The notes: generated by a model from the sequence alone, not told the origin. DNA of 64,000 nt from Acidobacteriota bacterium (GCA_003222395.1 QHWB01000054.1:7032-71031), one strand, 5' to 3'. Shown: positions 42,708-52,260, counted from the stretch's first letter. Numbers and translations: made by a program.

Positions 42708-43817
42708 TCAGCCAGCCAATCGGTCGTACACGACCGCGTAACGCTCCACCATGTTGTCGAGCGCGAACCGCACCTCGACGCTGCGCCGCGCCGCGGAGCC
42801 CAGCCCGCGCCGGTATTCGCCCGACCAGCTGAGCGCGAGCAGCGCGTCGGCAAGCCGTGCGGGATATCGCGCCGGCACCAGCACGCCGGTCGCGCCGTTC
42901 TCGATGACCTCCGACGTGCCGCCCACTCTGGTCGCGACGACCGGCAGACCGGCCGCCATCGCTTCGAGAATCGTCAGCGACACCCCTTCGGAGACGGAGC
43001 TGTTCGCGTACACGTCGAACGCCGGCAGGATGCGGCGCGCGTCGGCGCGCGCGCCCAGAAAGCGGACCGCGCCGTCGACGCCGACGTCGTGCGCGAACGA
43101 TTCGAGCATTTCGCGCTCCCCGCCATCACCCACGACGACGAGCATCGAGCGAGGCGACTGAGCGCGGACGGTCGCGAACGCTTCGATGAGCGAAGTGAGG
43201 TTCTTCACCGGATCCAGCCGGGCGATCGTCCCGATCACGAACGCGTCTTCGGGAATCCACAGCTTGCGCCGCGCGCTCCGCCGATCGGCCGGCGTCGGCA
43301 CCGCGCCCGGCTCGACGCCGTTGTGAATGATGGCGATCCGCTGTCGCGGAAACCCCTCCGCGACCATCGACTCGCGCAGCGCGCGCGAGACGGAATGAAG
43401 CGATCCCGGCAACCGCCCGAGGAGCGGATTCACGAATCGCCGCTTGAGCGACGGCGGACCGTCCGACAGCCGGCCGTGCTCGGTGAACACGAGCTTCAGC
43501 TGCGGCCGGAGCAGCGCGGCGATGCTTCCGTACACGAACGGCGAGTACTGATGGCAGTGAATGATGTCGGCGCCGACCCGTTCGGCGACCTTCGCGATCC
43601 GGTAGCCGAGCGACGGCCGGAACCCCGACCGGCGGTGAAACGCGACGACTTCGATGCCCTTGTCCGCGAGATCGCGCGCCAGCGCTCCAGGGGTGTCGAG
43701 GCAGCAGACGGCCATTTCGAAACGCCGTTGCAGACGCGTGCAGATGTCCACGACGAGCCGTTCGGTGCCGCCGGTATCGAGGCTCAACACGACTTGAACG
43801 ACGCGCGGCAGCTTCAT
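42708..43817 (-). CDS. family 4 glycosyltransferase
   Basis: The 369-residue GT-B enzyme reads VVQVVLSLDTGGTERLVVDI, ADIIHCHQYSPFVYGS, VFTEHGRLSDGPP and IAIIHNGVEPGA, then VIGTIARLDPVKNLTSLIEA, the donor motif SEGVSLTILEAMAAG and LPVVATRVGGTSEV. The GGTE and HGR segments are typical of the GT4 enzymes associated with exosortase systems. The start overlaps the stop of the O-ligase-like gene by ATGA. Confidence 0.9.
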   Translation of the reverse strand: MKLPRVVQVVLSLDTGGTERLVVDICTRLQRRFEMAVCCLDTPGALARDLADKGIEVVAFHRRSGFRPSLGYRIAKVAERVGADIIHCHQYSPFVYGSIAALLRPQLKLVFTEHGRLSDGPPSLKRRFVNPLLGRLPGSLHSVSRALRESMVAEGFPRQRIAIIHNGVEPGAVPTPADRRSARRKLWIPEDAFVIGTIARLDPVKNLTSLIEAFATVRAQSPRSMLVVVGDGGEREMLESFAHDVGVDGAVRFLGARADARRILPAFDVYANSSVSEGVSLTILEAMAAGLPVVATRVGGTSEVIENGATGVLVPARYPARLADALLALSWSGEYRRGLGSAARRSVEVRFALDNMVERYAVVYDRLAG

Positions 43818-45250
43818 GCCGGTTTCCTCGACGCTGAACCGCCTTCGCCAAGGCGGTTGTCAAGAAGGGCCGCGCGACCGCGTGCGTAAACGGGACGCGT
43901 CGACCAGAAGTCTTCCAGCGGGGCCGCTACGACCGGCGCAGGCGCCGGTTGCCGCTTCGCTTCGGCGCAGAGGTCGGCCGACACGCGATCGAGCGCGGCG
44001 AGGATGGCGAACGTCAGCCACGTGACGTCGTTCAGCGCCATCCCGAGGAAGCTGCCTCCGACGAGGAACCCTGTCATCGATGCCATCAGCGCCGTGGCCG
44101 TCGTCGACATCATTCGCGCCGATGCGGGCGACAAATCCGCTGTCCACGATCGGCGGCGAACGCGAAGCGCGATGAGGAACGCGCACGCGAACTGGCCGAG
44201 CCAAATCGCGAGGCCTGGATACCCCAGCTCGGCGAGCACCTGAAAGTGACTGCTGTGCACCGCGCGGCCGTGGCCGAAGCGACCGTTCGAGAAGTCGTAG
44301 TCGTCGTACGCGTACTCGTAGTTGCGAAGACCGACACCGAGCGGCTGCGCGTCGGCCATCGCCTTCGCGACCTGCCAGAAATGGAAGCGGCTGACCGCCG
44401 ATCCTTCGTCCTGCTCGTAGCTGTTCAGCGTGTTGAGCCGGTCGGCGTAGCCGTCGGGCATCGGCACGAACACGAGGCCGAGGACGGCGAGCGCCGACAC
44501 GCCGAGCGCCAGGCGCACCCGCTTCTGGTGGAATGCGATGTACACGAGCGTCGCCGCGGCGAGCCCGAGGAATCCGCCGCGCGAGAACGTGCTGACGACC
44601 GTGAACGCGCACAGCGGGACGGCGAGGCGGAAGGCGCGGCGTCCCCAGAGCAGCAGCTTCGGCCGATTCTCCGGCACGACGAGATCGAGGTTGTCGCCCG
44701 CTGCCACGAGCAGCGGCATGATCATGACGGTGCCGCACGCGTAGCCGTTGTTGTCGACGAACGCGCCCGACAAGCCGTCGAAGAACCGAACGCCGCCGCC
44801 GAGCATCGACGCGAGTCCCGCTTTGGCCGCGTGGAAGCCGAACGAGCCCGACATGACGGCGATCACCGTCGCCAGCCGCCGCGGTGTGTTGATGAGCGTC
44901 ACGGCGAGCAGACACACCACGAGCAGACGGGCGTAGAAGTCGACCCACGACCAGCCGACGTCCGCGTTCACCGCGTTGACCTGCGCGACGATGCTCGATG
45001 CGAGAAACAGCAGGCTGCCGACGCTCAGCGGATGCGTGACGTTGGGCATCACGCCCGTCAGCAACGACGGTACGACGAGGACGATGCCCACGAGCAGCGA
45101 TGGTTTCAGCGCCGAGATGTCGAGCCACATCCAGTCGAGCGGGCGGAAGAACGCGAACCAGAGATAGAGCAGCAGCGCGACGAAGCGGTACTTCAGCGAC
45201 AGCAGCATCCCGGGCACGAAGATCGACAGGACGATGAGGGTTCTCAGCAT
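43814..45250 (-). CDS. O-antigen-ligase/polymerase-like membrane protein, exosortase-system type
   Basis: The 478-residue protein has about ten membrane segments. The N terminus, LRTLIVLSIFVPGMLLSLKY followed by WFAFFRPLDWMW, resembles the DUF5935-like start of the putative O-glycosylation ligases linked to exosortase systems. The Wzy_C/WaaL signature region is present: VSTFSRGGFLGLAAATLVY, then a periplasmic loop with LGVGLRNYE and HSSHFQVLAELGYPG. It would polymerise or transfer the glycan on the periplasmic side. The cytoplasmic tail contains a short hairpin-forming sequence. It overlaps the next gene by ATGA and starts 13 bases after the preceding stop. Confidence 0.82.
   Translation of the reverse strand: MLRTLIVLSIFVPGMLLSLKYRFVALLLYLWFAFFRPLDWMWLDISALKPSLLVGIVLVVPSLLTGVMPNVTHPLSVGSLLFLASSIVAQVNAVNADVGWSWVDFYARLLVVCLLAVTLINTPRRLATVIAVMSGSFGFHAAKAGLASMLGGGVRFFDGLSGAFVDNNGYACGTVMIMPLLVAAGDNLDLVVPENRPKLLLWGRRAFRLAVPLCAFTVVSTFSRGGFLGLAAATLVYIAFHQKRVRLALGVSALAVLGLVFVPMPDGYADRLNTLNSYEQDEGSAVSRFHFWQVAKAMADAQPLGVGLRNYEYAYDDYDFSNGRFGHGRAVHSSHFQVLAELGYPGLAIWLGQFACAFLIALRVRRRSWTADLSPASARMMSTTATALMASMTGFLVGGSFLGMALNDVTWLTFAILAALDRVSADLCAEAKRQPAPAPVVAAPLEDFWSTRPVYARGRAALLDNRLGEGGSASRKPA
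43837..43858. repeat. perfect hairpin AACCGCCTT/AAGGCGGTT in the 3' end of the ligase gene
   Basis: A 9-bp stem with a CGCC loop lies in the last codons before the stop and directly upstream of the next gene's start. It is symmetrical, so it can form on either strand. It may be a dispersed element or may modulate coupling between the two genes. Confidence 0.5.
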
Positions 45251-45263
45251 CGATGGATCGCGC

Positions 45264-46481
45264 TCATGCGCCGCCGCCGATGCGGCGCTGCAGATCGGAA
45301 ACGCGCGCCGCGGCATGCTGCCAGCTGAAACACTGTTGCGCGCGCACGCGTCCCGCCAGGCCCATCCGCCGGCGTCGCTCATCCGACGTCGCGAGCGCGG
45401 CGATCGCGTCGGCGACCGCCTCGACGCTGGCGCCGTCGACGAGCAGCCCGGTGACGTCGCGCTCGACGGCTTCGGGAACCCCGCCGCTGTCGCCGCCGAT
45501 GACCGGCCTGCCGCTCGCCGCGGCCTCGAGGAACACGATGCCGAACCCCTCGATGTCGCCGTCGTCGACGCGATTGGGTAGCAGGAACACGTCGCACGCG
45601 GCGTAGAACGCGGGTAAATCGGCGTCGGCGACGATGCCGGCAAAGAAGACGCGGCCTTCGAGGTGATGCTCGCCGACGAGGCGCTCGAGCCGCCGGCGCT
45701 CGTCGCCGTCGCCTGCAATCACGTACCGCACGTTCGGGCATCGCGACCGCAGCGCCGCCACCGCCTGGATCGCGACATCGTGCCCTTTGCGCCGCTGCAG
45801 GCGGCCGACCGACAGCAGCAGCACGTCGCTCGCGTCGGCCGCGTAGCGCCGCCGCACGGCCGAACCGTCCACACGGGGATGAAACCGATCGGCGTCGACC
45901 GCCGGGTGGACGATGTGAATTTTGGTCTCGGGGACGCCGAGCGCGGTGAGCATGCCGGCGGTGTTGCGGCTGTTGGCGAGCGCCGCCGTCGACCGGCGGT
46001 ACACCACTTTCGTCAGCCAGGTCAGCTCGCGCGACGTGAGCGCGCTCGCCAGATCTTCGCCGTGCGCCCAGCACACATAGCCGGGTCCGCCGAGCGACTG
46101 CGCCATCATCGCGGCGACGCCCTCCGGCAGGGCGCGAGCACAGTGGACGAACCCCTGTCGTCGTGGCAGCTGACGGCGAAGCTGCGCCGCCAGCCGGAGA
46201 TGTCCGGCGAGGCCGCGCGGATCGATGACACCCCACCGGCTCGTCGCCGGCGGAGTGACGATGGTGACGTCAGCGTCGTGGAGGCGCGAGTAGATGCCGT
46301 GAAACAGCACCGCGCTGCCGCCGACCGCCGGCGGGTACAACTCGGTGAGCAACACGACGCGGCCGCCCCGCTTGCGCACGACGCGCGCGAGCGGCGACGG
46401 TCGATCGTCGACGATTGAGATGGCTTCTGCAGTTGTCGGCACGTTGTGTGCTGCTCGGATTGAGCAAAGAAGCGGCCACAT
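45264..46481 (-). CDS. family 4 glycosyltransferase
   Basis: The protein is 405 residues if started at ATG 46481; the first about 40 residues do not match GT4 enzymes, so a later start near VVLLTELYPPAVGGSAVLF is possible. The GT-B features are VLLTELYPPAVGGSA, VCWAHGEDLASAL, ANSRNTAGMLTALGV, LLSVGRLQRRKGHDVAIQA, then FGIVFLEAAASGRPVIGG. This is the first gene of the reverse operon and diverges from the glycosyltransferase at 46553 with only about 70 bases between, so both promoters must lie there or overlap the coding ends. Confidence 0.87.
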   Translation of the reverse strand: MWPLLCSIRAAHNVPTTAEAISIVDDRPSPLARVVRKRGGRVVLLTELYPPAVGGSAVLFHGIYSRLHDADVTIVTPPATSRWGVIDPRGLAGHLRLAAQLRRQLPRRQGFVHCARALPEGVAAMMAQSLGGPGYVCWAHGEDLASALTSRELTWLTKVVYRRSTAALANSRNTAGMLTALGVPETKIHIVHPAVDADRFHPRVDGSAVRRRYAADASDVLLLSVGRLQRRKGHDVAIQAVAALRSRCPNVRYVIAGDGDERRRLERLVGEHHLEGRVFFAGIVADADLPAFYAACDVFLLPNRVDDGDIEGFGIVFLEAAASGRPVIGGDSGGVPEAVERDVTGLLVDGASVEAVADAIAALATSDERRRRMGLAGRVRAQQCFSWQHAAARVSDLQRRIGGGA

Positions 46482-46552
46482 CGCGTTGCGTCGCCATTCC
46501 TGATCTTTCGTGGCGCCGACGGTCAGGTCGGCGGCGGTTGTCTGCCGGAGAG

Positions 46553-47770
46553 ATGACTAAAGTCGGAAATCCCATTCGCGTCCTCGAGCTGCGAAGCGTG
46601 CGCGGCACGGGCGGCGGGCCCGAGAAGACGATTCTCGCGGGCGCCGCGCGCATGAATCCCGCGCGCGCCGCGGCCACGGTCTGCTACCTGCGCGACGAGC
46701 GCGATCCCGTCTTCGCCATCGACAGCCGCGCGGCCGACCTGGGCGTCGAGTACGTCGAGGTCCGCGAGCGGCACTCGTTCGATCCGTCCGTCTGGCGGCC
46801 GCTCGTCGACATCGTCCGTGCGCGCGCGATCGACATCGTTCACGCGCACGATTACAAGACGGACTTCATCGCGCTTGCGCTCGCCCGCGCGACCGGCGCG
46901 ATTGCGCTGTCGACCGTGCACGGCTGGATTCACGACTCGTGGCGCGAGCGGCGCATCTACTCACCCGCGGATCGCTGGCTGCTGCGCTGGTATCCGCGCG
47001 TGATCGCCGTCTCGGACGTGATTCGTACGACCCTCGTCTCCTCCGGCGTGAAGGCCGAGCGCATCACGACGCTCTTGAACGGCATCGATCCGCTCCACTT
47101 CTGGCGCAATCCGGCGCACGTGGCCGACGCGCGGCGCGAGCTGGGGCTCGAGCCGGGACAGCTGGCGATCGGCGCGGTCGGGCGCCTGGAGCCGGTGAAG
47201 CGGTTCGACGTTCTGCTCGAAGCCGTGGCGCGGCTGCAGCAGCAGGCGCCGTCGCCCAGGCTGTTCATCGTCGGCGACGGCTCGCTTCGAGCGCCGCTCG
47301 GCGCGCTGGCCGCACAGCTCGGCGTCGACGCGTCATTCCTCGGTCATCGCGTCGACATCGTGCGGCTCCATCACGCGTTCGACGTGTTCGTCCAGAGCTC
47401 CGATTCGGAAGGGACGCCGAACGCCGTACTCGAGGCGATGGCGCTCGAGACGCCGATCGTCGCCACCGATGCCGGCGGCACGCGAGGCATCGTCACCGAC
47501 GACCTGCACGGGCTGATCGTGCCGCGCGGCGATGCCGCGGCGCTGGCCGCGGCCATCGGGCGGACCTCCGTCGATCGCGACGCTGCTCTCGCTCGCGCGA
47601 AGTGCGCGCGCGGACGCGTCGAACGCGAGCTGTCGTTCGACGAGCGCACGCGCCGCCTCGAGGGCGTGTACGAGGAACTGGCGGCGGCCAGACGCGATCG
47701 CAGCGCGCCAACGGTCGATTTCTCCGTCCGAGCGGACAACACTCTTCGCGCAAACACGAAACGCAATTGA
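46553..47770 (+). CDS. family 4 glycosyltransferase
   Basis: The 405-residue protein starts at the ATG (MTKVGNPIRVLELRSVRGTG) with a GGAG close upstream. GT-B features: VRGTGGGPEKTIL, AIDIVHAHDYKTDF, LSTVHGWIHDSWRE, TTLLNGIDP, IGAVGRLEPVKRFDVLLEA, FVQSSDSEGTPNAVLEAMAL and TPIVATDAGGTR. It is a single-gene forward unit between the reverse operon and the secreted-protein genes. The RGTGGGPEK start and HGW motif again resemble exosortase-linked enzymes. Confidence 0.9.
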   Translation: MTKVGNPIRVLELRSVRGTGGGPEKTILAGAARMNPARAAATVCYLRDERDPVFAIDSRAADLGVEYVEVRERHSFDPSVWRPLVDIVRARAIDIVHAHDYKTDFIALALARATGAIALSTVHGWIHDSWRERRIYSPADRWLLRWYPRVIAVSDVIRTTLVSSGVKAERITTLLNGIDPLHFWRNPAHVADARRELGLEPGQLAIGAVGRLEPVKRFDVLLEAVARLQQQAPSPRLFIVGDGSLRAPLGALAAQLGVDASFLGHRVDIVRLHHAFDVFVQSSDSEGTPNAVLEAMALETPIVATDAGGTRGIVTDDLHGLIVPRGDAAALAAAIGRTSVDRDAALARAKCARGRVERELSFDERTRRLEGVYEELAAARRDRSAPTVDFSVRADNTLRANTKRN

Positions 47771-48018
47771 CCGGATCGCAATCCGATAGGACATTGACGC
47801 TCCCGAGCGGGCACCGTGATTGTGTCGTCGCCGATGCGATGGATCCGGCTGCGCCTGCGGATCATCGGATCTCGCCGACGACCGTTGCACACGCTCGCGC
47901 TTCCCGCCATCGTGTCCGGGCTCGTGAGACGAATCGCGCCGCGGCCGGATCTCCGCGCGCGGCTGTTCGTCCCGGGCCGCACTTACGAAACTGCCCCCTG
48001 ACGGCATAATCCTGATGT

Positions 48019-51000
48019 ATGGCGCGCCCGGTCGCCACGATCCGTCGCCTCACAGATTGGTGTCCGGGCGACGAATCTGCACGTCGATTCGCGCGGGGTG
48101 ACGCCTCTGACGTCCCGCTGCACGCCTCTGCGCACCGGCCTTGTTCGCCCCGAGCACTGCTGCTGATCGCGACGACCACGCTGGTCGTTGGAAGCGCTTT
48201 TGCGCTTTCAGCGGGCATGTTCATTCGCTATCGATTCGCTGTGACGACGGCGCTCCTCGTGTCGACGTCCGCATCGTGGTCGCCGTACAGCGGGCACGTT
48301 CGCGCGGCCACCGCGGTTCCGTCGCTGCCGCCGCCGAGCGGCGCCGTCGTCACCGTGTCGACCGAGCCGCAACTCCAGTCGGCGATACGTCAGCTCGCGT
48401 CGAACACGACGATTCTGATCGCCCCGGGCACGTATCAGCTGACCGGCACGCTGTACATCAACGGCGCCTACACGAACGTCGCCATCCGCGGCAGCGCCGA
48501 CGATCGCGACTCGGTCGTGCTGAGAGGACCGGGGATGAACGTCGCCGCGTACGGCGAGGCGCCGTACGGCATCTGGACCGGCGGCAACGTACAGGGGATC
48601 ACGATAGCGAATCTCACGATTCGCGACTTCTACTACCACCCGATCATCTTCAATGCCGGCACGCAGCGTCCGCGCGTGTACAACGTGCACCTGATCGACG
48701 CCGGGCAGCAGTTCGTCAAGAGCAATCCCGACGGCGCCGGCGGCGGCGTCAACGACGGTGTCGTCGAGTACTCCGTGATCGAGTACACGACGACCGCCAG
48801 GGATTCGTACGTCAACGGCGTCGACGTCCACACGGGCGCCAACTGGATCGTCCGCGACAACGTCTTCCGAAACCTCGTCGCGCCGCCCGGCGGCCTCGCC
48901 GGCCCCGCGCTGCTGATGTGGAATCATTCGAGCAACACCATCGCCGAGCGGAACCTGTTCATCAACTGTTCGCGCGGCATCTCGTACGGGCTTGAGGTCG
49001 CCGGCTTCGATCACTCGGGCGGCATCATCCGCAACAACATGATCTTTCGCGGCGCCGGGCAGCCGGGCGACGTCGGCATCATGGTCGCCGATTCTCCGAA
49101 CACTCAGGTTCTGAACAACACCGTGTTCCTCAGCGGCACCTACGGGACTCCCATCGAGTACCGCTTCGCCGGAACGCAGAACGTCGTCATCGGCAACAAC
49201 CTGCTCGACGGCGCGATCTGGGCGCGCGACGGCGCCACGGGCGTCGAGGCTGGGAATCTCGCCGGGGCCCAGGCATCGATGTTCGTCAACGCCGCGGCCG
49301 GCGACCTTCATCTCGTGGCATCGGCCACGAGCGCCATCGATCGCGGCCTCAACTCGCCGGCGGTCACCTCGGATTTCGACGGTCAGGTCCGGCCGCAGGG
49401 CAGCGCGTACGACATCGGCGCCGACGAATTCGGCGCGACGGCGACGGCGTATCGGATCGGCGGCCGCGTCGCCGACGCCAGCGGCGCCGCGGTGGCGTCG
49501 GCGACGGTCAGCCTCAGTGGATCTCAGTCGCAGTCGATGACGAGCGACGCGACGGGTTCGTACGCGTTTTCATCGCTCGCGGCGGGCGGCACGTATACGG
49601 TGACGCCGTCGAAAAGTGGATACACGTTCACGCCGACCGACGCGTTCTTCAGCGGCCTCGGCGCAAATCAGACCGCCAACTTCACGGCCGTGCCGACCGC
49701 GCCGGCCACGCCGCCCGGCGCCGCGCTGGCGATCGACGTCGTGGCGTCGGGCGATCAGACGAACGCATCCGGCCGTACGCTCAAGACCAGCACGTTCTCG
49801 ACGGCCGGCGGATCGGAACTGTTGCTGGCGTTCGTCACCGCCGACGACTCGCCGGCGGGCGGCACGGTGGTGTCGTCGATCGCGGGCGGCGGCCTGACGT
49901 GGCAGCTGGTGCGGCGGACGAACGCGCAGGTCGGCACGGCTGAAATCTGGCGCGCGTTCGCCGCGTCGCGCCTCAGCAACGTGTCGGTCACCGCGACGAT
50001 CTCGTCGGCGCAGGCGGGATCGATTACGGTGGTGACGTTCACCGGCGCCGACCCATCGGGGACCAACGGCTCCGGCGCGATCGGCGCCACCGGATCGGGC
50101 AACGCGAAGGCTGGCGCGCCGACCGCTTCGCTGACGACCACGCGCAACAACTCGTGGGTGTTCGGCGTCGGCAACGACTGGGATCATCCGGCTTCGAGAA
50201 CGCTCGGGCCAAATCAGGCGATGGTCCACGAGTACATGCCGTCGGTCGGCGATACGTACTGGGCGCAGCGGATGACGAGCGTGACGGCGACGAGCGGTAC
50301 GCGCGTGACGATCAACGACACGGCGCCGAGCGGCGATCGCTACAACCTCACCATCTGCGAGGTGCTCCCGGCGCCGGGCGCAACGAGTCCGACGCCGACG
50401 CCGACGCCGATGCCGACGCCCGTGCCGCCGACCGTCACCGTCACTTCTCCGGCATCAGGCACGACCTACACGTCGCCGGCGTCGATGACGGTCGCCGCGA
50501 GCGCAACCGCCAACGGCGGCGCGACGATCGCGAAGGTCGATTTCTTCGCCGGCACGAGCGCGATCGGCTCCGATACAACAGCGCCGTATTCAATCGCGTG
50601 GTCGGGCGTCGCGGCGGGCACCTATTCGCTGACGGCCGTCGTGACCGACAACCTCGGTGCCACCACGCGTTCGGCCCCGGTCACCGTTACCGTCAACGCT
50701 CCGGCGCCGGCTCCGCCGCCGCCGCCACCGGGGACGACGCCGTCGACGGCGCCGCTCGTGCAACAGGCGAGCCTTCAGTACCTCGGGTCGTTCGCCGTGC
50801 CGGGCACGACGCTTGGCAGCACGTACGGATTCAATGCCGCCGGAACCGGCGGCCTTGGGACGTACGCGATGGCCTTCAACCCGGCGCGCAAATCGATCTT
50901 TCTCGGCGGTCATCCGTACGAGCAGCGCGTCGCCGAACTGGCAATTCCGGCGTCGCTGACCGACACGCCGACGGCGACGGCGCTGCAGAACCTGATCGAT

Positions 51001-51840
51001 CCGCTCGAGGGGAAGCTCGACTCGATCAACCCGACCGATCCGAACTCGAAAGTGATCGGATCGGCGCTCGTCTACAACAATCAGCTGTTCATCGGCGCGT
51101 TCTCGTACTACGACGGCGCCGCGACGCAAACGCGATCCGAGTTCTCGAGGCCGCTGGATCTCTCGAGCCAGGGAAAGGTCGTCGGTCCCGTGAAGATTGG
51201 CGATCGGTATCCCGGCTGGGTCGACAAATACGCCGCGCTCATCCCGCCCGAGTGGCAGGCGGCCTTCGGTGGTCCTGCGCTCGCGGGAGGCACGCTCGGC
51301 GCGATCAACTCGCTGCAATCGTGGGGACCGTCGGCGACGGTCTTCGATCCGGCGCAGGTCAACGGCATCACGACCGTCGCGGGCGCCACGCTTCTCGGCT
51401 ATCCCTACGGCACGCCGCTGGCTGACACGGCGACGGGGAACCAGTACCTGTCCCAGGCCGACTTCATCACCGGAATGGTCTTTCCGGCCGGGACGCGCAG
51501 CGTGTTGTTCTTCGGCCGCCACGGCCTCGGAAGCTATTGCTACGGCACCGGCGGCACCGCCGGCGACTGCTACGATCCGGACGACGGATCGAAGGGCATT
51601 CACTCGTATCCATATCGATCGCAGGTCTGGGCGTACGATGCGAGCGATCTGGTGGCCGTCAAGGCGGGCCAGAAGCAGTCGTACCAGGTGATGCCCTATG
51701 CGGTGTGGCAGCTCGACGCGTCGTTCCAGGACGTTCAGGGCGTCGCGTACGATTCGGCCGCTCAACGTCTTTACGTGTCGCAGGTCTACGCGGACAACAC
51801 CAAGCCGTTGATCCGCGTGTATCAGATCGTCGTTCCATAG
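48019..51840 (+). CDS. large secreted modular protein: beta-helix, spacer, shared AFV module, Ig-like and C-terminal CAZy-like domain
   Basis: A protein of 1,273 residues from ATG 48019; an internal ATG at 48217 (MFIRYRFAVTTALLV) is a plausible alternative with a cleaner signal peptide. Residues about 110-475 are a right-handed parallel beta-helix (TILIAPGTYQLTGTLYI, GGIIRNNMIFRGAG, closing YDIGADEFG). Residues about 480-570 are a regulatory-like spacer. About 575-790 hold the module shared with the giant protein at 20247 (SELLLAFVTADDS.., RYNLTICEVLP). A Pro-Thr linker leads to an Ig-like domain (about 810-905), a polyproline stretch, and a C-terminal domain of about 350 residues (LVQQASLQYLGSFAVPG, SVLFFGRHGLGSYCYG) that recurs in the next two genes. 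It probably binds or trims the glycan; the activity is unknown. Confidence 0.72.
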   Translation: MARPVATIRRLTDWCPGDESARRFARGDASDVPLHASAHRPCSPRALLLIATTTLVVGSAFALSAGMFIRYRFAVTTALLVSTSASWSPYSGHVRAATAVPSLPPPSGAVVTVSTEPQLQSAIRQLASNTTILIAPGTYQLTGTLYINGAYTNVAIRGSADDRDSVVLRGPGMNVAAYGEAPYGIWTGGNVQGITIANLTIRDFYYHPIIFNAGTQRPRVYNVHLIDAGQQFVKSNPDGAGGGVNDGVVEYSVIEYTTTARDSYVNGVDVHTGANWIVRDNVFRNLVAPPGGLAGPALLMWNHSSNTIAERNLFINCSRGISYGLEVAGFDHSGGIIRNNMIFRGAGQPGDVGIMVADSPNTQVLNNTVFLSGTYGTPIEYRFAGTQNVVIGNNLLDGAIWARDGATGVEAGNLAGAQASMFVNAAAGDLHLVASATSAIDRGLNSPAVTSDFDGQVRPQGSAYDIGADEFGATATAYRIGGRVADASGAAVASATVSLSGSQSQSMTSDATGSYAFSSLAAGGTYTVTPSKSGYTFTPTDAFFSGLGANQTANFTAVPTAPATPPGAALAIDVVASGDQTNASGRTLKTSTFSTAGGSELLLAFVTADDSPAGGTVVSSIAGGGLTWQLVRRTNAQVGTAEIWRAFAASRLSNVSVTATISSAQAGSITVVTFTGADPSGTNGSGAIGATGSGNAKAGAPTASLTTTRNNSWVFGVGNDWDHPASRTLGPNQAMVHEYMPSVGDTYWAQRMTSVTATSGTRVTINDTAPSGDRYNLTICEVLPAPGATSPTPTPTPMPTPVPPTVTVTSPASGTTYTSPASMTVAASATANGGATIAKVDFFAGTSAIGSDTTAPYSIAWSGVAAGTYSLTAVVTDNLGATTRSAPVTVTVNAPAPAPPPPPPGTTPSTAPLVQQASLQYLGSFAVPGTTLGSTYGFNAAGTGGLGTYAMAFNPARKSIFLGGHPYEQRVAELAIPASLTDTPTATALQNLIDPLEGKLDSINPTDPNSKVIGSALVYNNQLFIGAFSYYDGAATQTRSEFSRPLDLSSQGKVVGPVKIGDRYPGWVDKYAALIPPEWQAAFGGPALAGGTLGAINSLQSWGPSATVFDPAQVNGITTVAGATLLGYPYGTPLADTATGNQYLSQADFITGMVFPAGTRSVLFFGRHGLGSYCYGTGGTAGDCYDPDDGSKGIHSYPYRSQVWAYDASDLVAVKAGQKQSYQVMPYAVWQLDASFQDVQGVAYDSAAQRLYVSQVYADNTKPLIRVYQIVVP

Positions 51841-51842
51841 CG

Positions 51843-52137
51843 GTCAGCTGTCAGCTATCAGCTGTCAGCTGTCAGCTGTCAGCTGTGAGTTGTTACCGAT
51901 GTCCTCGGCCGTTCACTGTCAGCTATCAGCTATCAGCTGTCAGCTGTCAGCTGTCAGCTACTGGAGCGTTTTCGCTGAATCAGTACCGAGATGAATTGAC
52001 CACGAAAAACACGAAATCGCGAAACACACGAAAGTGTTGAATGTGTTTTCGTGCTTTTCGGAGTTTTCGTGGCAGGACTCGACAATCCCGCGGAAGTAGC
52101 TGATAGCTGATAGCTGATAGCCGAAAGCTGATAGCCA
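51843..52137. repeat. heptamer arrays (AGCTGTC/AGCTATC) in opposite orientations
   Basis: Three blocks: 51843-51889 and 51915-51960 repeat GTCAGCT/ATCAGCT on the plus strand. The third, 52096-52137, repeats GATAGCT, the same heptamer on the other strand. Together they flank a separate inverted repeat at 52000-52072. With these arrays facing each other the whole 300 bases can form a long imperfect hairpin. No gene lies in the 420 bases between the two secreted-protein genes. Confidence 0.8.
52000..52072. repeat. CCACGAAAA inverted repeat with internal ACGAAA repeats
   Basis: It begins CCACGAAAAACACGAAA and ends with TTTTCGTGG; the ends are perfectly complementary over nine bases, and the middle repeats CACGAAA/TTTCGTG several times. 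Its base composition is far more AT-rich than its surroundings. It is enclosed between the oppositely oriented heptamer arrays. Confidence 0.75.
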
Positions 52138-52260
52138 AAAAGAAGACTTTTGTCTGCGGCGCGCGGTCCCGTTGCGCACGTCACGGCGTCGCCGGCGCGT
52201 TTTGCCGGTGGCGCCGCACAGCTCACCTGGCGAGCTCCTTGCTCGATCGCCCGCCGATCG

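Noticed and set aside
40787-42832. A 680-codon plus-strand frame opposite the asparagine-synthase-like gene
   Set aside because: Arg/Val-rich with no motifs; the opposite strand has all catalytic motifs of the amidotransferase.
43949-45328. Long plus-strand frame opposite the O-ligase-like gene
   Set aside because: Extremely charged and without any family feature; the minus strand encodes a coherent polytopic membrane protein.
47771-48018. A sigma-70 promoter (TTACGA...CATAAT) before the beta-helix protein
   Set aside because: The boxes are weak matches and similar pairs can be found by chance; not reliable enough to annotate.
51843-52142. A CRISPR array
   Set aside because: The repeats are contiguous heptamers without unique spacers and no cas genes are in the window.
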